Positions 35,401 through 43,600 of a stretch of DNA of 64,000 nucleotides are shown here, in pieces. The notes below the pieces were generated by a model. That model ran no database searches. It worked only from the letters and a program-made list of their open reading frames with translations, and had not been told where the DNA came from. Numbering within the stretch: position 1 is the first letter of the stretch; every line of letters begins with the position of its first letter. Position numbers and translations under genes: made by a program. Source of the stretch: Streptomyces sp. NBC_00690 (GTDB lineage Bacteria > Actinomycetota > Actinomycetes > Streptomycetales > Streptomycetaceae); the NCBI RefSeq assembly GCF_036226685.1, contig NZ_CP109009.1, positions 372,001 to 436,000 on the forward strand. The letters are read 5' to 3'.

Positions 35401-38400
35401 CCGTGGCGGTGTCGTAGCGGAAGGGGCCGTCGAGCGGGGTGTTCCACATCGCCGGCGAGGTTTCGTTCAACGGCAGTGGGGTGCGGTACTGGCGGGACAC
35501 GTCGGAGACCTGATACCCGGCTGCCGTCAGCACGGTGGGGAAGAGGTGCTGCCCGAGCACCAGCAACGGGTCCAACCCGCCGACCGGGGGCGCGAACCCG
35601 AAGTCGTCGCGCAGCGAGTGGACGATGCGGGGCCAGGTCCACGCGGAGGATTCTTCGCCCGTCACCTCCACGGCGAGGAGTGTGTCGCGCAGGCTCCACA
35701 GCGAGAAGCCGGTCTCGTCGTCCGGAAGTCCGAGCGGGGAGTCGAGTGCCTCGTTCTGCGGCTGGAGGGGGAACGGGTCATCGCCGCCGAGGTGATCATC
35801 GGCGGTGAACAGGAACAGGATCTCGCCGATGCCGAAGTCGGAGGCGTAGATCTTTCCGAGGACTTCCGCGAACCGCAGGGTGTGCGTGGGGCGGGCACGC
35901 CAGGAGTCATCGGGACTCCCCTCGCCCGATGGGGTGGGGCCGAAGCCGGCGAGTCGGGCGAGGGTGTCAAGGTTCTCGGCGAGGAGTTTGCGGAACTCGG
36001 GCGGACGGTGGCCGCAGCCGTGCCGGGCACGGGCGTGCTGCTGGATCTGGTCGAGGAGTTCATCGACAGCCCAGTCCCAGTGGGTTGCCTCGGGCCCTTC
36101 CCAGAGCGCGAGGAGAGGGGTACGCCGCGAGCCGGAACTGCCGTCTTCGTCGTCGTCCCAGCCAGGTGCGGAAAGGGCGAGGTCAAAGTCGTCGCGCAGG
36201 ATCTGGAAGGCGGCGAGTTGGCGCAGGAAGTCGGGGTTGACCGAGCCGTCCGGGCGGTACAGCCCGAGCACCTCACAGATGTCGCGGAGCCGGTCGAAGC
36301 CGTAGCCGCCGCCCGGCAGCGCGCTCAGGCTGCGCCGGAGCCGGATGAAGACGGCGAGCCGGGCGAGGCCGGCGGCCGTGTCCGGGGGGTCGGTGAAGCG
36401 AAGGCGATAGTCGTCGAGGTGACACGGTTCGCAGTCCGGGAAGCGGGAGCCGTGTCCCTCCCGATCGCGTTCACCTCCCGGATCGTTGTGGAAGATCACG
36501 AACCGGGAGCGCCAGAGGTCGAGGAACTCGCAGTACGTCAGGCCGGTGCGCGCCAGGAACTCATCGAGGCGTACGGCGGTCTCGGTCCAGTGCCGCTCCC
36601 CCGTGGTCTGCGTGGGGAAGCCGTAGAGCTCCCACGGCTCGGGGGCCCCGCCCGGAGGATCCGTACCGATCTCCGCGCGGTAGAGCAGTGTGGCTTCCTC
36701 GGGTGTGATGCCGAGGTACTCGGGGGCGAGGTCGCCCCGGACCGGGTAGCGCCACAGATGGCGTTGGAAGCCCACCGGTTCGGCGGCAGGGTCGAGGACG
36801 TGCTCGGTGATGTCACGCCGGAAGCGGCGCAGGGTGTCGTACCGGCTGGTGCGCAGCTGGCGCAGATAGGTGCGGTTGACGTCCAGTGCCTGGGAGTACG
36901 GCAGGACGGGGGCACTGAAGTCCCGGCGCAGGACCTCGTACGCCTCCGGCCTGGCGACCGGCGTGGCGGGGGTGGAGTGTTCGGGCACCGCGGCGAACAG
37001 GGTGGCCGGGTCGTGCGGATCGTTCAGCCGGTGTCCGGCGACCTCGGTTTCGCTGGTGTCGTGGACGGCGCCGACGGGCTCGCCGGGGCTGCCTGCGGCT
37101 GCCTCCAGACATTCGTTGACGAGATCGATCAGCGGAAGCGGAGTTCCCAGGTTCGCTTCGCTCGCCCGTAGCTCGCCGAGAGGTCCGCGACGGGCGGCGA
37201 CCAGATCTCCGAGGGTGCTGAAGTCTCCGCCCGGGGTGGGATCCTCGCAGGTGGAGCGGGAGCTGAGGCGCAGCAGCTCATGGAGGTAGGCGACCGGACC
37301 GAGCGGCGAGAGGTGGTCCGGAGGGACGCAGTCCACCAGGCTCCCGTCGGGGTTGACGGGTACGAAGCCGCCGTCCCGGCCGTTCGGGTCGGCATCCCCC
37401 GCCGCTTCGTGGATGACGTGGGCCAGGTCGTACGCCACCGTCCCGGTGAGTGCCCGGGTGAAGTCCTCGGCTGATGTCCGGCGCACCTGGTCGCGGCTGG
37501 TGAAGCCCCGGGCGAAGAGCGCCTCCATCAGGGAGAAGCGCAGGTCCTCATCGTCGACGGCTCCTGCCAGCAGGACCAGTTCGTCGACCGTTCGGATCAG
37601 TTGTTCCAGCCAGGCCCGCGCCGCGCGGTCGCCGGGGAAGACATCGGCGACGGCGACCCGCATCCGGTCCCGGTCCCGGTCCGTGCCGAAGACGAACGGG
37701 TCGGGTCCGCTGACGTCGTAGAAGCCGACGAACCGGGTGAGGGGGTCGTCGGTGAGCTCACGGAAGCGGCTGGGGGCGCCCGGGATGGGATCCTCGCGGT
37801 CCCCGGGCTCCGAGCGGAGGGTGAAGAACTTCGCCACGTGCCGGATGAAGGCGTTGACCCGGTCGTCGGGACTGCCGCCCGTGATGAACGGGGGCAGCAG
37901 CAGGACATCGACCGGCCGGCCGAACCTGTCCCGCCACTCGGCAGGGGTCCGCTCGGCGAGCTGCGCCGCTGAGGAGACGGGGAACGCCTTGATCGCGGCG
38001 ATCAACGGACCATGACCGGCAGTGAGGGCGGTGAGCACCAGTTCGAGATGCGGTGCGGCCCATGCGACGGGGCTGGTGGGGGCGGCCCAGAACCCGTCGG
38101 TCGACTCCTCCTTGACTGCGAGCCAGCTCTCGACGAGTGATCGTACGGAGCTGACCGGGAGGGTCGCGGCCGGGCCGGTCGCCGCACCCAGGGCACGGAG
38201 TCTGCGCGCTGCCTGGGAGATATTGGCGAGCGGGCTGCCGGTGAGGGGGGCGGCGAATCCTACGCCGTCCTGGTCGGCCTCTTCTTCCAGTACGCCGAGG
38301 GCGACGGCCGCGCGCAGAGTGTCCTTGGTCTGTCCGGGTTCGGCGAGCAGCGCGAGTTCATAGCGCTTGGCTGCGGTGACCGAGGTCGGCATGGTGGCGG

Positions 38401-39442
38401 ACACGACGTAGAAGTAGGCGGCGGGCACGCCGAACCGCGGCTCGGGCAGGGTGTCCAGCCCGGTGAGGATGACCTTGGCCTCTCGGTACCGGGCCCCGGT
38501 GGGCACATCGGGTGACGGTGGCCCCAGCAGTACGGGGAAGTCGAGTCCGGCGCGTTCGGCCCCCCGACTGTCCGCTTCGGCGGCGACGGCGGTGCTGAGC
38601 GCGTAGACGAAACCGGAGAGCCGCTCGGCCTCGGCGTTGCCCTTGGCGTAGTACGCCTGTTGCTCCCCCTCGAAGCGGCGTCTGGCCTGTTCGCTCTCGT
38701 CGTCATCGCGTTTTCTGCCGGTGTACATCGCCTCCAGCGACCGCTTGCCGTTCGTGGTGTACGGGTCGGGCAGCGGTAGCGGGCGCAGGGTGCGGTTCCA
38801 GACGATCTCGTAGGCGATGTGCCGGGCCTGCTGCGGGGTGAGGGCGCCGAGGATGCCGGGGTCGCCGGGGTCGTTCCCGAGGACGTCGAGTACGGCGGTG
38901 CGCAGATCCGCGAATCGGGGCGGGGTGCCGTTCGCGGGAAGTTCCAGTGGGTTCTGGCTGTCGAGAGAGGCGGCGGGCAGGGCGAGGAAGAGGCTCGGGC
39001 CGAGGCCGGGCATGTCGGCCGGGTGCATCGGCCAGGCGTGGTTGGCTTCGGGAACGTTGACATAGATCTGGCGGTGCACGATCCGTTTGCCCGCGCGGCT
39101 GATCTCGAGCCTGAGGTCTCTGGTCAGATGCTCGGGGTGATCGGGTGGGTCGGGCACTTTGATCACCGCGGTCGCCACGGAAAGCGGTTGCGGGAGGATC
39201 GGTGGCTGTCCGGCGATGACCGGCGAGAAGTGCTGGACGATGGTGGTCCGTGGGTGCGGGATCCAGGGGAGGGCGGGGTTCTCGGGCGCACGATAGGCGG
39301 CAGTGCCCACCTCGACGCCCTCCAGCGGGCTGTTGGTGCTGAGGTCCCACGCCTTGATGGTGAGTCCGTTGAGGTACCCGGCGAACGCGGGCCCGTCGAC
39401 CGGCTCGACCGGGTGGATGCGGATCACGATGAGCGACGCCAT
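29447..39442 (-). CDS. Tc (ABC) toxin component A, giant TcA-like protein
   Basis: This 3331-aa protein is larger than well-known TcA proteins (about 2,400-2,500 aa). A VRP1-like stretch lies near residues 710-790 (LSPLGPVAYLHELLRL, then TPLPLIDLVNECLE). A PA14-like beta domain lies near 1560-1700. The long alpha-helical, pore-forming region lies near 2640-2920, with coiled-coil heptads around IELEQVERQILSGERRRDIA. The TcB-binding domain follows near 2990-3130 (SPALTAPATG, then PRIVNEYVATEAIATSTGQND and FEFRGALSRWRI). A His/Gly/Pro/Asp-rich linker and about 130 further residues follow that domain. TcA forms the pentameric pore that injects the TcC toxin domain. It lies 61 bp after the TcB-C gene, in one operon. 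There is no signal peptide, which is normal for Tc proteins. Confidence 0.9.
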   Translation of the reverse strand: MASLIVIRIHPVEPVDGPAFAGYLNGLTIKAWDLSTNSPLEGVEVGTAAYRAPENPALPWIPHPRTTIVQHFSPVIAGQPPILPQPLSVATAVIKVPDPPDHPEHLTRDLRLEISRAGKRIVHRQIYVNVPEANHAWPMHPADMPGLGPSLFLALPAASLDSQNPLELPANGTPPRFADLRTAVLDVLGNDPGDPGILGALTPQQARHIAYEIVWNRTLRPLPLPDPYTTNGKRSLEAMYTGRKRDDDESEQARRRFEGEQQAYYAKGNAEAERLSGFVYALSTAVAAEADSRGAERAGLDFPVLLGPPSPDVPTGARYREAKVILTGLDTLPEPRFGVPAAYFYVVSATMPTSVTAAKRYELALLAEPGQTKDTLRAAVALGVLEEEADQDGVGFAAPLTGSPLANISQAARRLRALGAATGPAATLPVSSVRSLVESWLAVKEESTDGFWAAPTSPVAWAAPHLELVLTALTAGHGPLIAAIKAFPVSSAAQLAERTPAEWRDRFGRPVDVLLLPPFITGGSPDDRVNAFIRHVAKFFTLRSEPGDREDPIPGAPSRFRELTDDPLTRFVGFYDVSGPDPFVFGTDRDRDRMRVAVADVFPGDRAARAWLEQLIRTVDELVLLAGAVDDEDLRFSLMEALFARGFTSRDQVRRTSAEDFTRALTGTVAYDLAHVIHEAAGDADPNGRDGGFVPVNPDGSLVDCVPPDHLSPLGPVAYLHELLRLSSRSTCEDPTPGGDFSTLGDLVAARRGPLGELRASEANLGTPLPLIDLVNECLEAAAGSPGEPVGAVHDTSETEVAGHRLNDPHDPATLFAAVPEHSTPATPVARPEAYEVLRRDFSAPVLPYSQALDVNRTYLRQLRTSRYDTLRRFRRDITEHVLDPAAEPVGFQRHLWRYPVRGDLAPEYLGITPEEATLLYRAEIGTDPPGGAPEPWELYGFPTQTTGERHWTETAVRLDEFLARTGLTYCEFLDLWRSRFVIFHNDPGGERDREGHGSRFPDCEPCHLDDYRLRFTDPPDTAAGLARLAVFIRLRRSLSALPGGGYGFDRLRDICEVLGLYRPDGSVNPDFLRQLAAFQILRDDFDLALSAPGWDDDEDGSSGSRRTPLLALWEGPEATHWDWAVDELLDQIQQHARARHGCGHRPPEFRKLLAENLDTLARLAGFGPTPSGEGSPDDSWRARPTHTLRFAEVLGKIYASDFGIGEILFLFTADDHLGGDDPFPLQPQNEALDSPLGLPDDETGFSLWSLRDTLLAVEVTGEESSAWTWPRIVHSLRDDFGFAPPVGGLDPLLVLGQHLFPTVLTAAGYQVSDVSRQYRTPLPLNETSPAMWNTPLDGPFRYDTATEQLWTRIPLTDQAVIAKLSRIRQLKPGEQTAVQELYFRPRADLTPFALVFGNPAEAEERLLQEEDEERRWAWFQAEFARFHARCAAIADHLSRHVRARTGSGHTVGRTGDGSGEGDGLAWTLLRQLFADENRAVGPWESDSGAPPAVTWPDRPSGGAFAALLGLTGTGLLGELTPDCASLIWRETRGPLSAFTSPHDAANAAHVQIPTVLPSLGLTLTEGQERFVRVRNGFALANPDGRPLGGAQGYTARWTGQLLVDAEGPYDFLAGAPTPQGQPPDARAAQGKRWRVTLRRGQRSWVLLSHRWPDETAPAHCSGPLNLRRGVHQLTVELIQPAPEFDSPDDVCPIVGGFEIKYAGPDSAGQPVTIPYERLFRDRKDQPLSDGLRARGAAGDLLRLRFTSTLRDVRRTYQRAFKALLFAQRFGLRDDPVADDGQSEIGYLLAHPVEFSGRSSYRRGAGFAIHQAHFDVNLLPVKDNYHPPTPGQDRRARPTPRRQQALFDWWERIFDYTAVRRATRRAPEDPLWLLFHEAAENHPDDPAHLLRHMGVDLLHTRLVLRFHDGHAVTGLDLLDERWTVRVFHADRWVRAVRRNFLVDDIRTARPDLWAAVDPGGTAAGESESGNRNLTRFVRDGCIENGEPLRHADVQHLNDGLRERARTALASHLCTMDRVRAPDGTTVAEPGRLAEVLLIDVSTGLCRRASRIEEAIGAVQLFVRRALLGLEPRFTATPAFRRLWERSFANFALWAAYTGRQVHRENWIDWDEFEHAHRSEAFRFLTDELRRSALTVAVPGGLEHWPGPRPPGHPGLTPLQAGEPAGIASISPAREGYDLLGTPERHATPSWLSARALPSSPHTVESRTDQPRTDQSRTVESRTDQDEGLSTGTLAFPLWIEAAIRLGTRFVRVAAAAEPPASTRFTPRADGDPDAFDVMDAARCACDCGSPHPPVIDEYYFWTVDARQHEEQDQQADWDWHTASAVPRLLHWDAERTVWLAWCRVHNGQFTQPRRSAEAIRVADGGGDLEFLGRTADSLLFRIVSGVAPPHHPLAQTGFRYDLPTDEAFALPLVVDPVGPPDPDDGYPGALPAYPYFGYHRPGAPPVPSSPYAIAVATAGVLRTHCRYEAALAWYDLAFSPLSSDARWWGEPEPEGTARRARRRSITLHYTETLLQWGDAELARNTPESFEHARLIFDTAARLLGRRPRTLPARSPARTPTVDRFIPLAAPINPRLLALYDRGADRLALIESCLNAARLHNGDPERDMPYWGTGHPQDGRPCPDVIDRCAPHSPYRFVFLVQKAVELAGEVRALGAALLAAHEKGDAEYLVSLRATQETQLLSLATQVRQNQWREADWQVQALRKTKEITQTRRNYYALLIQNGLISKEIEHENLTGTGMALRTASNVTEGIAQVMSLIPDMFVGFPCNQIQPPVGSKLGGVFSAAARITNGLADIASTTAGLRLTQSGWERREEEWRHQVEVLDIELEQVERQILSGERRRDIALHELNSHQRQLEHSAEVRDYLRSKFTSHELYLHLQQETAALHHRMSELAFQVAQQAQRAFNVEHGHTARDFLPRERTAELRESLLVGERLQLALRRMEHAYLDANQREYELTKHFSLRRDFPLQFLLLQATGSCEIELDEWMFDQDHGHYLRRIKSVALTIPCVVGPYAGVHCRLTLLSSRTRISPALTAPATGCCPGGEPNNGYPALPDDPRIVNEYVATEAIATSTGQNDTGMFELNFRDERRLPFEFRGALSRWRIDMRPENNRFDLDTVSDVVLHLNYTAREGGDVLRSAAEESSRRRLPGSGVRYFDVRYDMTAAWQDFRSGRRGEHHQWSGPAGADGGPGDHQGPDDRHGPGDRHGPVGRELALRLGRSMFPFLPGGRDVRLTSVEIFFETVGATNPAEHHLLHFRAASDHGRSSTDRCPPTEVRCVASVDRPGLFHGVLRDPALGRHLSRAQERHLGSFTFPDRLPEVTRILLLCGYEVC
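32771..32845. repeat. Five 15-bp tandem repeats inside the TcA gene
   Basis: Five imperfect copies of a 15-bp unit (CTCGACGGTGCGGGA-like) encode five pentapeptides of the type S/P-R-T-D/V-Q/E near residue 2200. The result is a short hydrophilic linker that could vary in length by slippage without frameshift, since 15 is a multiple of three. Confidence 0.85.
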
Positions 39443-39503
39443 GAGTGCGCCTTTCGGTCCGATGGGAAGTGTTTCCCGGTGCGGGAATTCAGCAGGAGGC
39501 GCC

Positions 39504-40620
39504 CTAGAACCGCACGCCCACGGAGGGGACGGTGGGGCTCTGGTCGTCCTGGGGGGCGATGGGCGCGACGAGGACGCCGCCGAACTGGCCGAGGCCGCCC
39601 GTCAGGCCGGACACGTCCGAGGCGCTCGGGCGGGGGTACCCGAAGGGAACAGGAGGCCGGAACCAGATGGGCTGCGCGGCGGCCTGACGGCCTTCTTCCA
39701 GTACACCCGGGGCGAAGTTGCTACCGGTGATGCGGATGGGGACCATATGTGATCCCGGTGGGGGAACGAGACGCACGATCGACGGTCGGTTCGGGATGGT
39801 CACCGTTTCGATGGCGGTCTGGGGCGCGACGTTGAACTGGAAGGCCGATCCCGTCTGTCCCGACTCCAGCGGGCCCCCGAAGGCATACGCTCCCTCGCCC
39901 CACTGCGCGCGCAGTCCGTCGGTGGACAGTTGCAAACCGCCCTGGGACTCCACCAATGCACCGGTGAACCCCTTCGACTGATCCGATCCGCCCCGCCATC
40001 CGACCGAGTGGTTGAACGTCTCCTCTCCCGAGGCCGAGGCGATCTCCCGGGTGACGCCCTCCGCCGACTGGGCGTTTCGGGTGGTCGAAGCCGCACGTTG
40101 TTGGGCGAGTTGAGCGGTCCGTGCGGCCTGGACCCTCGGACCGGTGCCAACGCGGTCCGCGATCCGCTGTCCCCAACGCTCGGGCCAACGCTTGATCGCT
40201 GCATTCGCTTGGGAGGCGCCGCGTCCCACCACTGACTGGCCGATGCGTTTGGCGATCCCGCCGGCACCCTGACCGATCGCGGAGGAGGCGACCCTGCTGA
40301 CCACCGCCTTGCCCGCCGTGGTGCCCAGAGCCGCCGAGACCCCGACCCCCGCGCCCGCGAGAACCCCACCGGCGATACCACCGATCGCCGCGGCTTTGCC
40401 CACCTGCCCCAAGCTGGTGGATCTGCCGTCGACATGTGCTTCCATCAGCTCCCCTGCGACTCCACCGGCCGCGCCGCCGATGATGCCGCCGATCACGGCC
40501 GCGGCCGTTGCGCCTACTACGGGGCCCGCAAGCCCCGCGGTGGCGATGGTGAACACGGTCCCTACGAGGACGGCGGCACCGATGCCTGCCCACTGACCGA
40601 CGCTGAGGTGCCCGGTGGGA
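39504..40620 (-). other. Hypervariable toxin (cargo) region of the TcB-C fusion
   Basis: After the RHS core motif SDPTG the protein has a hydrophobic Gly/Ala-rich segment (VGQWAGIGAAVLVGTVF to GAAGGVAGELMEA), a basic linker rich in Arg/Gln, and a final domain containing LSTDGLRAQWGEGAYAFGG and a Pro-rich tail. The GEGAYAF-type turn recalls ADP-ribosyltransferase-like toxin domains, but I cannot assign it securely. By analogy with other TcC proteins, this part is released inside the cocoon and translocated. Confidence 0.6.
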
Positions 40621-43600
40621 TCGGAGAGGGTCACCGGGTTGTTTCTGACATAGGTGTAGGGCGCGGGGCCGTCGAGCAACCCCGCAGGGTCGACACTGCT
40701 CCAACGGCCCAACCAGGGAGCGTAGTAGCGGGCGCCGTGGTAGTAGAGCCCCGTCTCCTCATCGCGTTCCTTGCCGGTGAACCGGTAGCGCTTCAAGGGC
40801 TCCCCGGTGAATCGCACCGCCTGGTAGGACGTCGTACCGAAGGGGTGGTACTCCTCGTAGGAGGTGGGAACGCCCTGGTCATCGGTCTCCAGGCAGACCG
40901 TGCCCAGCAGATTGTCGAACTGATACCGAATCAGGTGCTCCGGCGAACCGTCGTCGCCCCGCGTCCGGTTCTCGACCCGTGCGACACGGCGAGCGTCATC
41001 CATGATGTGCAGCGTCGTGCGCTCCAACGCAATGGTCTTGCCGTCGCCCCGGTACTCGCGGTACGCCTCGAAGCCGCCGATGTAGATCCGCTCGTACTGC
41101 CGGGTGCCGTTGTGCCGGTCGGCCACCTTCCGAACCCGCTGACCGTTGGTGTCGTAGACGTAGTGCACGATGCCGCCGCCACCGCGGTCCACGCGCTGGA
41201 GGCGGTCCCTGTGGTCCCAGCCCATCGCGGCCAGGTGCGGCATGGAGAGGGTGTTGCCGTGGGCGTCGTAGGTGTACGGCTCCACGGGGCCGGCTCCCAC
41301 CCGGGTGTCGGTCAGCCGATTGCCGTACCGGTCCGGTTCCAGACTGCTCGGCTCGCGGTAGTGGAAGTTTCGGGTCCAGTCGCCACGGGCCGCCCGATGG
41401 ACGAGGGCAAGGATGTTGCCGACCGCGTCGTAGGAGTACCGCTCGGTGTAGGTCCGCATGGCGGTTCCGTCATGCGGGTGCGTCAGATGACGGCGGGCTT
41501 CGTCGTTCCAGGTGGGCTGCGGGGTCGGGAGGCTGCCGATGTGTTCTCGGCCCGATGCGACGACCAACCGGTAGAGGGCGTCAAAGGTGTGATCGGTGTG
41601 CGGTTCGACCACCGTGTTGTCGAAGTAGAGGGTCTGCTGCGCATCGTCGCGGACATGGACGACATTGCCCGAGGGGTCGTAGACGTAGCTGAGGTCCTGG
41701 AGGACACTCGCCCGCCCGACGGTGCGCAGTCGGCTCAGACGGTGGGACATCGGGTCGTAGGTGTACTCACTCCGGACCGCGTTGCCGTAGTGGATCAGTG
41801 TGCGGCGGGCTCGGGCGTCGTAGTCGATGCCGGTGACGAAGGGCGTCCACTGCGGGTCGGCTTCACGGAGTCGGACGTCGACGCGTTCCAGTAGTCCCGC
41901 GCTGTTGTAGCCGGGGCGGAGGACGCTGCGGTCGGGTGAGACGATCGTGATCGGTCGGTTCAGTGCGTCGTAGGTCGTCGTCAGGACGAACTCGTCCGGC
42001 TCCAGCAGCCCGTAGGGCACGTGGTCGATGATCTCGGCGTCGCTCAGCGGGTCCAGGGGTGCCCAGTCGACGGTTTCGCGGTACTCAGTGGCCAACAGCC
42101 GGCTGGTGCGCAGGACGTTGCCCTTGAAGTCGTGGCGCTCGGCGGTGACGACACCGGCGCCGTCGTAGTGCTGGTGGTAGCGCGTACGCAGATTGAGAGC
42201 TTCCGCATCGGGATGGGACTCACCGTAAACGGTCCGCTCCACCAAGAGCTCCGGTCCGCTGTCCTGGCGCACATGGACGCCGACAGGGCGTCGCAGCGCG
42301 TCGTACGTCAGTCGGGTGGTGTGCCCACGGCCGTCCCACGACAGCATGGTCGTCCCGCCGCAGTCCTGGAGGGCGACCGTCACGCCGGCGTCCGCACTGT
42401 CGACCAATGCCTTGCCGGACACGAGGTCAAAGTCCTGCCGCACGAGGGTTCGGCCCAGCGGGTCGACGATCCGGCGCTCACGGCCTTCGATATCCAGGTG
42501 GTGTCGGGTGGTGTAGCGCTCCTCCCGAGTGGTGTCCCCGTCCCGGAATCGGTTGTGCGCCTGGCTGAGGAAGGGCCGGCCGAGGCTGTCCAACCACTGC
42601 GTCGCGGGGGTGGCCGCGTGGACGGCGGTCTTCTCGGCGGCGGATCGCTCGGCCGCGCCGAGGCTTCCGTCGATGCGACGCCCGTACCAACTCCGCCACT
42701 CGTCGCGGCCCGACAGATAGCGCCGTAGATAGCCGCCGACGTCTGGGTCCTCCCGGGGGTCGGCCAGCACCGTGTCATTGAGGTCCCAGGTCTCCTGGTG
42801 CCAGGGGTCGAAAGTGACCTTCTCCCAGGTGTCATCAGGGTGGAGGGTGGCCACCACGCGCTCGACAGGGTCATAGAAGAGCACCGGGCTCACGCCCACG
42901 GCGACCGCGAACTCAAAGGAGTGGGTGACCGAGAAGAAGGGCTCGTAGATGCGGACCGGCTTGCCCTTGTTGTTGAAGACGGTCCACCCGGTGCCGACCC
43001 AACGGCCCGCCACCACAGGTCCGCCCTCGGTCAGCGGGCCCGGCTCGGCCTGGGCCTTCTGCTGGATCTCCCGACCGAATCCGTCCGAGTAGGAGAAGCT
43101 CTGCTGCACGGGCGACTGCTCACCCTCAGCAAGCTCGTGCGCATGGACCTCCCGGGTGAGGGTGGACAGTGCGGGGCAGGCCGGCCGCTCCTGCCGACGG
43201 GTGCGGGCATAGGCGAAGAGATCGTAGAGAACGCGTGTGGTCGCACCGCCGAGATGCCGATGGGGATCGGTGAGGGGGGCCTTGAAGTAGTCGGCTACGA
43301 GCGCGTCATCGGGGTCAGGGTCGATTCCGTCGAGGGTGTCGCCGCGGGCTTCGCCCGACTTGCCCGTCACGGCGGTCGCCACCACCAGGCCGAGGGCGTC
43401 GAACAGCACCTCCGCCCGGTTGCCGTTGGCGTCCGTCACCAGTCTTGGGGACAGGACCCGGTAGTCGTTCCCGTTGCCGCTCACCCGCCCGTCCGCATCC
43501 CGCTCCCCGACGGTGACCAAATTGCCCACCGGGTCGCATACCTGCCGGGTGAGCAGGTCGTACGGGTCATAGCTCACCTCGGTGAGCGCCCCGAACGGAT

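Noticed and set aside
34463..37171. 902-codon open frame on the plus strand
   Set aside because: It is antisense to the TcA gene, has no start signal or family and is Gly/Glu-rich as expected for a shadow frame.
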